DNA from: an uncultured Thermoanaerobaculia bacterium
Lineage (GTDB): Bacteria > Acidobacteriota > Thermoanaerobaculia > Multivoradales > Multivoraceae
Assembly: GCA_951812325.1 (NCBI GenBank)
Contig: OX638294.1
Coordinates: 3,944,859-4,008,858, forward strand
DNA length: 64,000 nucleotides
Direction: 5' to 3'
Shown here: piece after piece, positions 54,081 through 62,932 of the stretch
Numbering within the stretch: the stretch's first letter is position 1
Layout of the letters: each line of letters begins with the position of its first letter
The notes under the pieces: generated by a model
What the model was told of the DNA's origin: nothing
Database searches by the model: none
The model's input: the letters and a program-made list of their open reading frames with translations, nothing else
Made by a program: the position numbers and the translations under genes

Positions 54081-56180
54081 ATGAGCCCGCGCTCGGGAAC
54101 TCACTCCGTTGCGGGTCCGGGGCGCCAGCCCCGGGATGCCGCCGAGGCGGCCGCGTCGCCGTCTCGGCGAGCCCGGCTCGAGACCGCGCGCGTAGCCGAA
54201 GGCCTGCGTGAGGCCGACGGGGCCGAGTCGCAGTTTCAGCGAGCCCGGCTGCTCGTCGGCACTCTGGTGCGGGCGGGGGTGCGCCGCGCGGTGACCAGCC
54301 CGGGTTCCCGCTCGACACCGCTGGTGCTGGCCGCCCTGGATGCCGCGGAGGCGGGTGTACCCGCCGCACTGGACGTCGTGAGCATCATCGACGAGCGGGC
54401 GGCCGGGTTCTTCGCGCTCGGCCAGGCACGGGCCACCGGCATGCCGACGGCGCTGATCTGTACCTCGGGGAGTGCGGCGGCGCACTACTTTCCGGCGATC
54501 CTGGAAGCGCGGGAGGCCGGATTGCCGTTGATCGTCCTGAGCGCCGACCGGCCCGCCGAGCTGATGGACTGCGCTTCGCCCCAGACCACGGATCAGACGA
54601 AACTCTTCGGATCGGCGGTGAACCACTTCGCCGAGATCGACCTGGGCGGTAGAACGGATGCTCTGAGCCTGCGGGCTCTCCGCCGCGCGGCGGCGCAGGC
54701 GGTGTTCCGTTCCCGCTGGCCGCGAGGCTGCGCGGTGCATCTGAATGTGCGGGCAAGGAAGCCGCTGGAGCGGCCGGAGGGCGGCGCTCGCCATCCGGCG
54801 GCGCTCGCAGTGGACGAGCTGCTGGAGGAACCGCTCGACATCGGCATGCCGAGCGTCGCGCCGGACCCGGATGCCCTGGATCGGGCGGCCGGGCTCTGCC
54901 GGCAGACGGAACGCGGACTGATCGTCGCGGGCCCTCTGCCCCTGCCGCCGCATGAGACCCGTCAGGCTGCGGGCGACGTCTTCCGCCTCGCGGAACTGGC
55001 TCGCCGGACCGGTTTCCCGCTGGCGGCGGAGGCGGCGAGCCAGAGCCGGTTCGTGGCGCCGGACTCCTCTGGCGGGGCCGGACCTCTCGCCGCCTGCCTG
55101 GGGGCGGCCTGGGCAGCCGATGGCGGGGAGACCCTGCCGGCCCCGGATCTCGTTCTTCAGGTGGGCGCGCCGCCCGTGTCAGCCGGCTTGCAGCGTCTCC
55201 TGGAAGCCAGCGGCGCGCCCCGGATCATCGTCTCGGACGGACCGTGGACCGATCCGGCCGGACTGGCAACCGTGTTCTTGGCCGGAGATGTCGAGGCGGC
55301 GGTTGCCGGCCTCTGCTGCCGCCTGGAGGCGGCGCCGCCGGATTCGACCCGCGACGGGTGGCGCCGTGACGTGCTCGCGCTCTGCAGCCGCTTTCGGGAG
55401 CTGGCCGCGGCGGTCGCCGGATCGGAAGACGGGGGGTCCGCGCACCCGGCAGAACCAGGCCGCGGCAACGCTCCGGCGCCGGGTGCGCGAACCTGCGGGT
55501 CCGCTCGCCGCCGGAAGCGGCCAGAAGAGCAGCCGGGCCGCAGATCGGCCCGTCTGGCGACGTTCCACGATGGCCATGCCGTGCGGGCGGCCGTCGGGGC
55601 GACGCCGACGGGTGGTCTGCTGATGCTTGGCAACAGCCTGCCCGTGCGCCTCGTCGAAGACTGGGTGGGGCCGATCGAACGGCGCGTATGGGTCGGCAGC
55701 CAGCGGGGACTGAGCGGTATCGACGGTCTGGTGGCGGGTTTCCTGGGTTGCCTCTCCACCGGCGGCCTGCCGGCCGGCGTGCTGCTCCTGGGCGACGTCA
55801 GCCTGCTGCACGACCTCGACGGCCTGACCGTGGCCTCCGCGTACGGGGAGGGGCCGCCGGCCGTGATCGTCGTGATCGACAACGGGGGCGGACGGATCTT
55901 CGACCGTTTGCCGATTGCCGCCACGCCGGTCTTTCGAGGGCCTGCGGGCAGGCACTGGCTGACGCCCCACGGAGTCGACCTCGCCGGTCTGGCGCCTGCC
56001 TTCGGCCTGCCCTGCGCGCGGGTGGACGCACTCTCCGGGCTCGAGCAGGAACTGGAGGCGGCCCTCGACCGGAGCGGCGTGTCGCTTCTCGTCGCCGGGT
56101 GCGCTCCGGGTGCGTTGGACGAAGCCGAGGTCGTCCTGCGGCGGGCCATGGCCTCCCCCGGCCGGCGGCTTGCCCCGTGA
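54081..56180 (+). CDS. menD: 2-succinyl-5-enolpyruvyl-6-hydroxy-3-cyclohexene-1-carboxylate synthase
   Basis: 699 residues, longer than the usual ~560-580. A ThDP enzyme: TSPGSRSTPLVLAALDAA (about 73-90), IIDERAAGFFALGQARATG (catalytic Glu), ICTSGSAAAHYFPAILEA, and the ThDP/Mg GD...N motif GDVSLLHDLDGL...VIVVIDNGGGRIF. The extra length comes from a ~45-residue N-terminal extension and an Arg/Pro/Gly-rich linker (about 455-500, PEEQPGRRSARL). It couples isochorismate with 2-oxoglutarate to form SEPHCHC. It starts 33 bases after menF and precedes menH by 13 bases. Confidence 0.95.
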   Translation: MSPRSGTHSVAGPGRQPRDAAEAAASPSRRARLETARVAEGLREADGAESQFQRARLLVGTLVRAGVRRAVTSPGSRSTPLVLAALDAAEAGVPAALDVVSIIDERAAGFFALGQARATGMPTALICTSGSAAAHYFPAILEAREAGLPLIVLSADRPAELMDCASPQTTDQTKLFGSAVNHFAEIDLGGRTDALSLRALRRAAAQAVFRSRWPRGCAVHLNVRARKPLERPEGGARHPAALAVDELLEEPLDIGMPSVAPDPDALDRAAGLCRQTERGLIVAGPLPLPPHETRQAAGDVFRLAELARRTGFPLAAEAASQSRFVAPDSSGGAGPLAACLGAAWAADGGETLPAPDLVLQVGAPPVSAGLQRLLEASGAPRIIVSDGPWTDPAGLATVFLAGDVEAAVAGLCCRLEAAPPDSTRDGWRRDVLALCSRFRELAAAVAGSEDGGSAHPAEPGRGNAPAPGARTCGSARRRKRPEEQPGRRSARLATFHDGHAVRAAVGATPTGGLLMLGNSLPVRLVEDWVGPIERRVWVGSQRGLSGIDGLVAGFLGCLSTGGLPAGVLLLGDVSLLHDLDGLTVASAYGEGPPAVIVVIDNGGGRIFDRLPIAATPVFRGPAGRHWLTPHGVDLAGLAPAFGLPCARVDALSGLEQELEAALDRSGVSLLVAGCAPGALDEAEVVLRRAMASPGRRLAP

Positions 56181-56193
56181 GCCCCCGGCGCCG

Positions 56194-56940
56194 ATGACCA
56201 CGGCGGTCCTGATCCACGGTTTCTCCGGCGGCCCCGGGAGTTGGCGCCGCGTGGCGTGTCGCCTTCGCATGCGGACCTGGGCGCCCGCGGTGTGCGGGCA
56301 TGGCGCCGGCGCCTCGGCCGCCGCGGTTCCCCGTTCCTTCGAGGCGGAAGTCGATCGGCTTGCAGCCGCCGTCGGCGCCGCCGCGCCCCCGCCCCGATAC
56401 GTCGTCGGGTATTCCCTCGGAGGCCGGCTGGCCCTCGGCCTGCTGGTGCGTCATCCGGACCTGTTCGTGGGCGCTTCCCTGATCGGCGCGAACCCGGGCA
56501 TCGAAGGCGGGAGCGAGCGGCAAGCGAGAAGGACGGCGGACGAGGCCTGGGCCCGGCTTCTCGAGGAGCAGGGCCTGGCCGTCTTCGATCGCGAGTGGTC
56601 GAGCCTCCCTCTCTTCGGGAGTCAGCGGGGTCTGGACGCCGGCATCATCGAAGAACAGCGGAGAGTCCGCCTCGACCACGATCCCGAGGCTCTGGCGGCC
56701 GCGATGCGAACGCTGAGTCCCGGGGCGATGCCGAACTACCGGCCCCTGTTGCCCGGCATCACCTGCCCCGTGGAACTGATCGCCGGCGGACTGGATGCGA
56801 AGTTCGTCGCTCTTGCGCGGCGGATGGCCGGCCGCTTGCCGGGGGGGACGCTCCGGCTGGTCGATGGCGCGGGGCACAATGTCCCTCTCGAAGCGCCGAC
56901 TGAACTGGCTTGTCTGTTGAACAGGGCGCTTGTCTGTTGA
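56194..56940 (+). CDS. menH: 2-succinyl-6-hydroxy-2,4-cyclohexadiene-1-carboxylate synthase-like alpha/beta hydrolase
   Basis: 248 residues from ATG 56194. LIHGFSGGPGSWRRV is the oxyanion-hole region, YVVGYSLGGRLALGLLV the nucleophile elbow (GYSLGG), LLPGITCPVELIAGGLDAKF carries Asp, and VDGAGHNVPLEAP carries His. The family and the position between menD and menB identify MenH, which releases pyruvate from SEPHCHC to give SHCHC. A 20-bp tandem duplication at the 3' end (56911-56950) creates the present stop; without it the frame would read on for dozens of residues. Confidence 0.9.
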   Translation: MTTAVLIHGFSGGPGSWRRVACRLRMRTWAPAVCGHGAGASAAAVPRSFEAEVDRLAAAVGAAAPPPRYVVGYSLGGRLALGLLVRHPDLFVGASLIGANPGIEGGSERQARRTADEAWARLLEEQGLAVFDREWSSLPLFGSQRGLDAGIIEEQRRVRLDHDPEALAAAMRTLSPGAMPNYRPLLPGITCPVELIAGGLDAKFVALARRMAGRLPGGTLRLVDGAGHNVPLEAPTELACLLNRALVC

Positions 56941-56950
56941 ACAGGGCGCT
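56911..56950 (+). repeat. 20-bp tandem duplication at the end of menH
   Basis: TGTCTGTTGAACAGGGCGCT occurs twice without a gap. In the first copy it reads CLLNRAL in frame; in the second the shift exposes TGA as the stop of menH. It looks like a recent slippage event. Confidence 0.9.
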
Positions 56951-57011
56951 GGAGCGCTGCGACCGATTCCTTCCGTCACGAAGGACGGCGTGCTGCAGTG
57001 GAGCTGGGCGA

Positions 57012-57079
57012 TCAGGCGAAACCGATCGCCAGTCCGGCGATGCCGCCTGCCGCCAGTACCCCTGATGTCGGTCCCGACC
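57012..57079 (-). pseudogene. Decayed fragment of an MscS channel gene (TM3 region)
   Basis: Read on the minus strand, this 68-bp stretch encodes [15 protein letters not shown] followed by a stop. In the next frame just before it reads VGTDIRG, consistent with a one-base deletion in a [23 protein letters not shown] TM3. The intact MscS at 32416-33654 has [20 protein letters not shown], and the DNA is also similar. It lies between menH and menB, with nothing else of the channel gene recognised. Confidence 0.5.
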
Positions 57080-57113
57080 GTTGTAGTGTCGCCGGTCGAA
57101 GGAGGCGAGCGGG

Positions 57114-57962
57114 ATGAGCGGACAGTCGAGTCAGGAGTGGCGAAGCGCCGGTGAGTACACCGACATCCGGTACGAGAAGTCCCATGTCGACGGCGAATCG
57201 GAGGGGATCGCCAGGATCACGATCAACCGGCCGGAGGTTCGCAACGCCTTCCGGCCGTTGACGGTCAAGGAGATGAGCGCGGCGGTCGACCTGGCGCGGG
57301 ACGACGGCGAAGTCGGCGCGGTCATTCTGACCGGCGAGGGATCGAAGGCGTTCTGTTCAGGCGGCGATCAGCGGATCCGGGGCGACGCCGGGTACGTGGG
57401 CGACGACGGTGTGCCGCGCCTCAACGTGCTCGACCTGCAGCGCCAGATCCGCACGTTGCCGAAGCCGGTGGTCGCGATGGTGGCCGGCTATGCGATCGGT
57501 GGAGGTCATGTGCTGCACATGGTCTGCGACCTGACGATCGCGGCGGACAACGCGCGCTTCGGTCAGACCGGCCCGCGCGTGGGCAGCTTCGACGGCGGCT
57601 ACGGCGCCTCCTACATGGCACGGATCGTGGGCCAGAAGAAGGCGCGGGAGATCTGGTTCCTGTGCCGCCAGTACGATGCCCGGCAGGCACTGGACATGGG
57701 GCTCGTCAACACCGTCGTGCCGCTGGAGCGGCTCGAGGAGGAGACGCTCCAGTGGTGCCGCGAGATGCTGGCCAACAGCCCGATGGCGCTGCGCTGCCTG
57801 AAGGCGGCAATGAACGCCGACTGCGACGGTCAGGCCGGCCTCCAGGAGCTGGCGGGCAACGCGACGTTGCTGTTCTACATGACGCAGGAAGGGCAGGAGG
57901 GCCGCCAGGCGTTCCTCGAGAAACGCAAGCCCGACTTCTCGAAGTTCCAACGCTATCCATGA
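57114..57962 (+). CDS. menB: 1,4-dihydroxy-2-naphthoyl-CoA synthase
   Basis: 282 residues, normal length; AAGGAGG lies nine to ten bases upstream. This crotonase-fold enzyme has [20 protein letters not shown], the oxyanion-hole [11 protein letters not shown] and [20 protein letters not shown], and [29 protein letters not shown], which is specific to MenB. It closes the second ring of the naphthoquinone from OSB-CoA. It overlaps menA by ATGA. Confidence 0.96.
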   Translation: MSGQSSQEWRSAGEYTDIRYEKSHVDGESEGIARITINRPEVRNAFRPLTVKEMSAAVDLARDDGEVGAVILTGEGSKAFCSGGDQRIRGDAGYVGDDGVPRLNVLDLQRQIRTLPKPVVAMVAGYAIGGGHVLHMVCDLTIAADNARFGQTGPRVGSFDGGYGASYMARIVGQKKAREIWFLCRQYDARQALDMGLVNTVVPLERLEEETLQWCREMLANSPMALRCLKAAMNADCDGQAGLQELAGNATLLFYMTQEGQEGRQAFLEKRKPDFSKFQRYP

Positions 57963-58849
57963 GCCCTGGCGGAGGCCTCCGGGCCTGGGTGCAGGCGAGC
58001 CGGCCGAAGACCCTGTGGGCGGCGGTGACGCCGGTGGGGGTCGGCACGGCCTGCGCCGTCTCCGTCTCCGGCTTCGTCCCCGGTCCGGCCCTGGCGGCGC
58101 TCGGCGTCGCCATCTCGATTCAGATCGGCACGAACCTCTCGAACGACGTGCTTGACTTTGATCGCGGGGCCGACACAAGGCGGCGCGTCGGCCCCGCGCG
58201 GGCGGTTCAGTCGGGTCTGCTGAGCCGGGGTCAGGTGTGGGCCGGCGCCTGGACCGCGTTCGGGATCTGCATGGCGTGCGGGCTCTACCTTTCGGCCGTG
58301 GCGGGCTGGCCGGTCCTCGTTGTCGGCGCCGTCTCGATCGCTTCGGGCCTGCTGTACACCGCAGGGCCCTGGGCGTTGGCGTACACCGGTCTGGCCGACC
58401 TGTTCGTCGTCCTCTTCTTCGGGCTCGTCGCGGTGTGCGGCACGGTGTACGTGCAGGCGCTCCAGGTACCGGTTGCGGCGTCGTGGTCCGGGCTGGCGGT
58501 CGGATCGCTGGCGACGGCGATCCTGGTCGTCAACAATCTGCGTGACCGGGAGGAGGACGCGCTCGCCGGCAAGCGGACGCTGGCGGTGCGCTTCGGCCCC
58601 CGGTTCGCTCGGCTCGAGTACGCGGCGCTGCTGCTGGCCGCCCACCTGGCGACGCTGCCGCTGGTGCCGGGCGCGGGTCTCTGGCCTCTCCTCTCCTGGC
58701 TGGCGTTGCCGTTCGCGGTGGTGCTGTCGCGGTCCCTCTGGCGTCGCGAGGGCGCCGCCCTGAACGCGTCCCTGGCGGCGACCGCCCGCCTGCTCCTGGC
58801 CTTCGGCGTCCTGCTGTCGGTCGGCATCGTGCTGGGATCTGCGTCCTGA
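57959..58849 (+). CDS. menA: 1,4-dihydroxy-2-naphthoate polyprenyltransferase
   Basis: 296 residues from ATG 57959. An UbiA-type integral membrane protein with about eight to nine helices. The first Asp-rich motif is [14 protein letters not shown] and the second [41 protein letters not shown] starts the protein as in MenA. It joins DHNA with a polyprenyl diphosphate, presumably made by the synthase at 50468, to give demethylmenaquinone. It overlaps menB and is two bases from menE. Confidence 0.95.
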   Translation: MSPGGGLRAWVQASRPKTLWAAVTPVGVGTACAVSVSGFVPGPALAALGVAISIQIGTNLSNDVLDFDRGADTRRRVGPARAVQSGLLSRGQVWAGAWTAFGICMACGLYLSAVAGWPVLVVGAVSIASGLLYTAGPWALAYTGLADLFVVLFFGLVAVCGTVYVQALQVPVAASWSGLAVGSLATAILVVNNLRDREEDALAGKRTLAVRFGPRFARLEYAALLLAAHLATLPLVPGAGLWPLLSWLALPFAVVLSRSLWRREGAALNASLAATARLLLAFGVLLSVGIVLGSAS

Positions 58850-58851
58850 CG

Positions 58852-60645
58852 ATGGCGCGCAGGAAAGAAGAGGCCGACGCCGACGTCGGGCAGGCGGCGG
58901 GTGCAGATGCCCCGCGAACGGAGCTGTCCGTTCGCTCCGCGGCGCGGGAAGCGCCTGAACGGGTTGCCCTCGTTCACGGCGGGAATGCCGTGACATGGGG
59001 GGAACTGGCGGCGCGGACGGACCGTGTGTGCGCCGCGGTTCAAGCGCATCTCGAGGCGGCGGCGCGGCCGGTCGCCGCGGTAGTGGGGAGCATGGGCGTC
59101 GAGACCGTGGTCTCGGTCCTGGCGCTGCTGGAGGACCGGGTGCCCTTCGTCCTGCTCCATCCGCGATGGCGCCGGGCCGAGAGGGACCGGGCACTCCTGA
59201 TGTCGGGCGCCTCGATGGTGATCGGGGAGGACGGCGGGTTGACGATGCTGCCGGCAGGCGCGGCGAGCGGGATTTCACCGAACCGCGGCACTGGTGACGA
59301 ACGGCAGTCTCGCCCGGGTTCCCGACGGCCGGGCGCGCCGAGCGAGCCGCCGCCGGACGCCGGCGCGGTTGACGAGCGACGGCCTCGTCCGACTCCTCGC
59401 CGGACAGGCGCGCCGAGCGGGAACCCGCTCGGCGGCGGCGCGGTGGTTGTCTTCACGTCCGGCAGCACGGGTCGGCCGCGGGGAGCGGTCCTCAGCCACG
59501 CGGCGCTGTGCGCTTCGGCGCAGGCGCACGCCCGGGTCTTCGGGTGGCAGCGGGGAGATCGCTGGCTGCTCAGTTTGCCGACAGCGCACGTGGGCGGTCT
59601 GATGATCGTCGTCCGATCGCTTCTGGCGCGGAGGACGATCGTTCTGGGCGGTCGCGAGCCGGACGGGTCCTTCGACGCGGGCGCTGCGCTGCGGACGATC
59701 GACCGCAGGGCGGTGACCCTGTGGTCCGTGGTGCCCACGATGCTCGGGCGGCTGCTGGATCGTGTCGAGGGGGCGCCGCCGGCATCGCTGCGCGCGGTCC
59801 TCGTGGGCGGGGCGCCGGCCCCGCCCGCGCTGATGGCGCGCGCGCGGCGGCGTCGCTGGCCGGTGTTCGCGACCTACGGGCTGACGGAGGCCTGTTCGCA
59901 GGTCGCCGTGGAACGGCCGCCGAGTGGGCTGGGCGGCGCGGGCGAGCCGCTGCCCGGAGTCCAGGTGCGGATTGCCGTCGAGCCGATTGAAGACCTGGAG
60001 CATGGCGGCGGGCGCGATCATGTCGCGCGCGGCCGGATCGAGCCCGCGGACGGGAGACCTGGCTCGATCCGGATCCGCGGTCCGATGCTGTTCAGCGGCT
60101 ATCTCGGCCCGGAACCGGACGCGCCGCTGGATCGCCCCTTCGACGCGGACGGCTGGTTCGACACCGGCGACCTCGGCGCCCTGGACGCTTCGGGCCGACT
60201 CCACGTCGCGGGCCGCCGATCGGACCGCATCCTGACCGGCGGCGAGAACGTCGATCCGGCCGAAGTGGAAGCCGCCGTCGTCGAGTGGCCGGGAGCGGCG
60301 GCGGCCTGCGTCGTCGGCGTGGACGACGAGGTGTGGGGCGAGCGGGTCGCGGCGGTCGTGGCGGGTTCGGCCGTGTTCGAGGCCGCCGGCGGTCTGGCGG
60401 CCCTGGAAGAGCGCCTCCGCACCCGCTTGGCCGGCTTCAAGCTGCCGCGGCTCTGGAAGGTGGTCGAGCGCCTGCCGCTGGCCGCCTCGGGGAAGGTGGA
60501 CCGACGGGCCTGCCGCGCCCTGCTGGTTGAATCGGGCAACGCCCGCACTGTTCGTCAAGCCGACCGTCGCTCCCCTCCGACCCGAAGCTTGAGCGGCGAA
60601 TGCGCCGTCCACCGTAAACCTGCGCCGGAGGCTCGGGTCCAATGA
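58852..60645 (+). CDS. menE: o-succinylbenzoate--CoA ligase
   Basis: 597 residues, longer than typical MenE (~450-490). ANL-superfamily motifs: VVVFTSGSTGRPRGAVLSHAAL (P-loop), FATYGLTEACSQVAVE, DGWFDTGDLGALD, and the C-terminal catalytic Lys in LPLAASGKVDRRA. The extra length includes a Pro/Arg-rich insert just before the P-loop (about residues 140-200), which is an internal tandem duplication (two DERxxRP...RRxGAPS units), and a ~35-residue tail after GKVDRRA. It activates OSB to OSB-CoA for MenB. Its stop overlaps the ATP-grasp gene by ATGA. Confidence 0.92.
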   Translation: MARRKEEADADVGQAAGADAPRTELSVRSAAREAPERVALVHGGNAVTWGELAARTDRVCAAVQAHLEAAARPVAAVVGSMGVETVVSVLALLEDRVPFVLLHPRWRRAERDRALLMSGASMVIGEDGGLTMLPAGAASGISPNRGTGDERQSRPGSRRPGAPSEPPPDAGAVDERRPRPTPRRTGAPSGNPLGGGAVVVFTSGSTGRPRGAVLSHAALCASAQAHARVFGWQRGDRWLLSLPTAHVGGLMIVVRSLLARRTIVLGGREPDGSFDAGAALRTIDRRAVTLWSVVPTMLGRLLDRVEGAPPASLRAVLVGGAPAPPALMARARRRRWPVFATYGLTEACSQVAVERPPSGLGGAGEPLPGVQVRIAVEPIEDLEHGGGRDHVARGRIEPADGRPGSIRIRGPMLFSGYLGPEPDAPLDRPFDADGWFDTGDLGALDASGRLHVAGRRSDRILTGGENVDPAEVEAAVVEWPGAAAACVVGVDDEVWGERVAAVVAGSAVFEAAGGLAALEERLRTRLAGFKLPRLWKVVERLPLAASGKVDRRACRALLVESGNARTVRQADRRSPPTRSLSGECAVHRKPAPEARVQ

Positions 60646-62039
60646 GCGCTCGTCACGTCGTGGAGGAACTCGCGGAGCGCTTCGACCTCCGTCGTCGGCT
60701 GGCCGCCTTTGAGCCGTATCGCTACCAGGGCGACGGCGGTGGAATGCCCGCCCTGCACCTCGACGACTTCACCGGCATCCCCTTTCTCGACGGCATCGCG
60801 GGAGTCGAGCACTACCAGCACCGGGCGCGGCTGCGGGCGGCTGCGGGCGATCTGTTCGCGGCCACGACCCCCGCATCCCCCGGCTACGAGCGGTACTTCC
60901 GGGACGTGCTGGGCCTGGGCGGGGCCGACCTGCTGGAGGTCGATGCCGGTGTTGACCGGCTCGCGGTCGCGCGTGCCTGCATGGCCGCTGTCCCAAGGTC
61001 CCGCCTGGCTGCTGTCGCTTCCGCAAGCGGGGAACTGGTCATCGAGCCCTTCATGGGCATCGAGGTGATCTGGGATCTGGCGGCGGCGGTAGCCGCCGAC
61101 GCCGGAGCGCATGTGCGGGTGCTGGCGCCGCCGCCGCCGGTGGCCTGGATCGCCAACGACAAGGCGAGCTTCGAAGACCTGGTGACCGCGGTGCTGGGAC
61201 CCGGTTTCCTGCCCGACAGCCGGCGCTCGGCGTGCGCCGAGGCGCTGGCTCGGGGACTGCTCGAACTGGCGGAGGCGAGCCCGGCGGTGGCGCTCAAACG
61301 CCTGCGCTGCGCCTCCGCGATGGGCAACGAGGTGTTCGAGTCGGCGACCCTGCGCCGCATGGGATCCGCCGGCGTGCTCGACCTCGTCCGCGGGTTTCTC
61401 GAACGCACTGGCTGGGACGGCGGCGAAGAGGTGCTCGCGGTCGCCTGGGAAGACTCGTCGTCCTCGCCCTCGACTCAGTGGTGGCTGCCGCCGCCCGGCG
61501 GCGGCGGTCCCCGGCTCGACGGCGTCTACGAACAGATCCTGGCGGGCGAGGAGGGCGTCTTCGTGGGCAGCCGCCCAAGCGCACTCTCCTCCGAAATCGA
61601 GCAGGCAATCGTGTCGCAGTCCGGGCGGGTGGCGGCCGTCCTGCAGGGCCTGGGCTACGTCGGCCGCTGCTCGTTCGACCACCTCGTGCTGCCGCAGGGC
61701 CGCGTCGTGTTCACGGAGTGCAACGGACGCTGGGGCGGAACCAGCACGCCGATGAACCTGGTCGACCGGCTGCATCCGGAAGGCCGGCCTCCCTACCAGG
61801 CCCAGGGTTTCGTCCATCGTGATCTCGTGGGCCTGAGCTTCCGGCAACTCCAGGCCAGAATGGGCGATTCACTGCACGACCGCGGGCCCGGCGCGGGGCG
61901 CTTCCTGCTCTACAACGTCGGACCGCTCCGGCGCTTCGGCAAGTTCGACATCGTGGCGATCGGGTCAAGCCCCGAGCACGTCGATGACTTGATGACCGAA
62001 GAACTCCCGCGCCGCCTCGGCCTGCTCAAGACTCCTTGA
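60642..62039 (+). CDS. ATP-grasp family protein of unknown role at the end of the men operon
   Basis: 465 residues, coupled to menE by ATGA. ATP-grasp features: ND-K in VAWIANDKASFEDLVTAVL (about residues 166-184), a Lys in AVALKRLRCASAMGNEVF (about 213-230), FDHLVLPQGRVVFTECNGRWGG (Mg-binding E-x-N and Arg, about 346-367). The ~160-residue N-terminal part resembles the pre-ATP-grasp half of PGM1-type peptide ligases. Such enzymes form amide or thioester bonds using ATP. No known menaquinone step needs one. It may modify the quinone or a precursor, or act in an unrelated pathway sharing the transcript. menC is missing from the cluster, but this fold is not a plausible OSB synthase. Confidence 0.75.
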   Translation: MSARHVVEELAERFDLRRRLAAFEPYRYQGDGGGMPALHLDDFTGIPFLDGIAGVEHYQHRARLRAAAGDLFAATTPASPGYERYFRDVLGLGGADLLEVDAGVDRLAVARACMAAVPRSRLAAVASASGELVIEPFMGIEVIWDLAAAVAADAGAHVRVLAPPPPVAWIANDKASFEDLVTAVLGPGFLPDSRRSACAEALARGLLELAEASPAVALKRLRCASAMGNEVFESATLRRMGSAGVLDLVRGFLERTGWDGGEEVLAVAWEDSSSSPSTQWWLPPPGGGGPRLDGVYEQILAGEEGVFVGSRPSALSSEIEQAIVSQSGRVAAVLQGLGYVGRCSFDHLVLPQGRVVFTECNGRWGGTSTPMNLVDRLHPEGRPPYQAQGFVHRDLVGLSFRQLQARMGDSLHDRGPGAGRFLLYNVGPLRRFGKFDIVAIGSSPEHVDDLMTEELPRRLGLLKTP

Positions 62040-62186
62040 CCGAAGGGCAACCCCCGTGGCGGACCCTCATGGCGGAACCCCCGCAGTCCTTTCCGATCCT
62101 GAGGTGACCGTCAACAGGGCAGAGCTCGCGCGAGTCGATTCCGATCGCTGCTACCGGAGTCGTTCCGGGGCGGCAGCAGGCCAAAG

Positions 62187-62334
62187 CCGTTCCAAAGTCG
62201 GGAACTTCGGTGACCGATCCGCGGAAACCACTCCGGAATCGGCAACTCCGCACCGGCACGGCTCTCGACCATCGGGACTGAAGGCCTCCCGCCCGCTCCC
62301 AGCGTGGAGCGCTGGACCTTGGAATGGTCCTGCG
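62187..62334 (+). repeat. Dispersed repeat family B, copy 2
   Basis: Near-identical to 28422-28570. Starts GCCGTTCCAAAG, ends CTTGGAATGGTCCTGCG, so its ends pair as an imperfect terminal inverted repeat. It contains the CCAGCG-TGGAG-CGCTGG hairpin. The two copies share no flanking sequence, consistent with movement of a unit. Confidence 0.8.
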
Positions 62335-62551
62335 GCAGCAGGCGCGCCAGCTTGACGACAGAGCGTGAATGGCCTAGCGTAGCTGAGACTCAGTTCATGA
62401 AAACGGCCAGCCAGCCGACGGACTGGAAGCTGGCCGAGGTGGGGGCACCTATGGGCATCGACGCCAAGTGCCGACCGGGAGAGGGCGTTAGCCTTGTTGC
62501 ATCGGGTCTTGTAGCCCTTGGGGGCCTAGGGCATCCGACCCCCTACCCCTA

Positions 62552-62574
62552 CCCCCCCCCCCCCCCCCCCCCCC
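62552..62574 (+). repeat. Poly-C homopolymer, 23 bases
   Basis: An uninterrupted run of C preceded by two CCCCTA units. Such a run is rare even at this GC content. It may be a slippage-prone site or a sequencing/assembly artefact. No convincing gene depends on its length. Confidence 0.8.
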
Positions 62575-62932
62575 AGAAATCTGAGCACCAGATCATCACA
62601 TCCGCTCCTCGTCCTTCGCGGCGCGGGGGGCGGGTCGTTGGCTGCTCGGCTGAACCCCTCAATCAAGGCGCGCACCACGCTCGACCGGCTGCCGCCGGCC
62701 TGACCGGACTTTCGCGGAACCGGGAACTCTCCGCCGGAAGGCGCGAGCTACCCGCAGAGGTCCAGAGCCGCAGTCCCGACGACGGCGGCTGCGGCTCCAG
62801 GCGCATTGGTTCTTCCCGTCCTCGGACCGCCGCCTACGAGAGCCGGCGTGACCGGACCACCGAATACAACCCCGGCCGGGCCTTGAACTGTCCGACGCGC
62901 CGGGACGACATGAGTACCACACGGGGTGCCCG

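Larger units (their letters stand above)
62040..62932. other. 893-bp non-coding region with repeat family B and a poly-C tract
   Basis: No gene is supported. It contains repeat family B copy 2 (62187-62334), a 23-C run preceded by CCCCTACCCCTA (62540-62574), and lower-GC patches near 62590. The open frame across it is Arg/Ser/Pro-rich noise. The composition break around the poly-C tract could mark an insertion or a weak assembly point. Confidence 0.5.
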
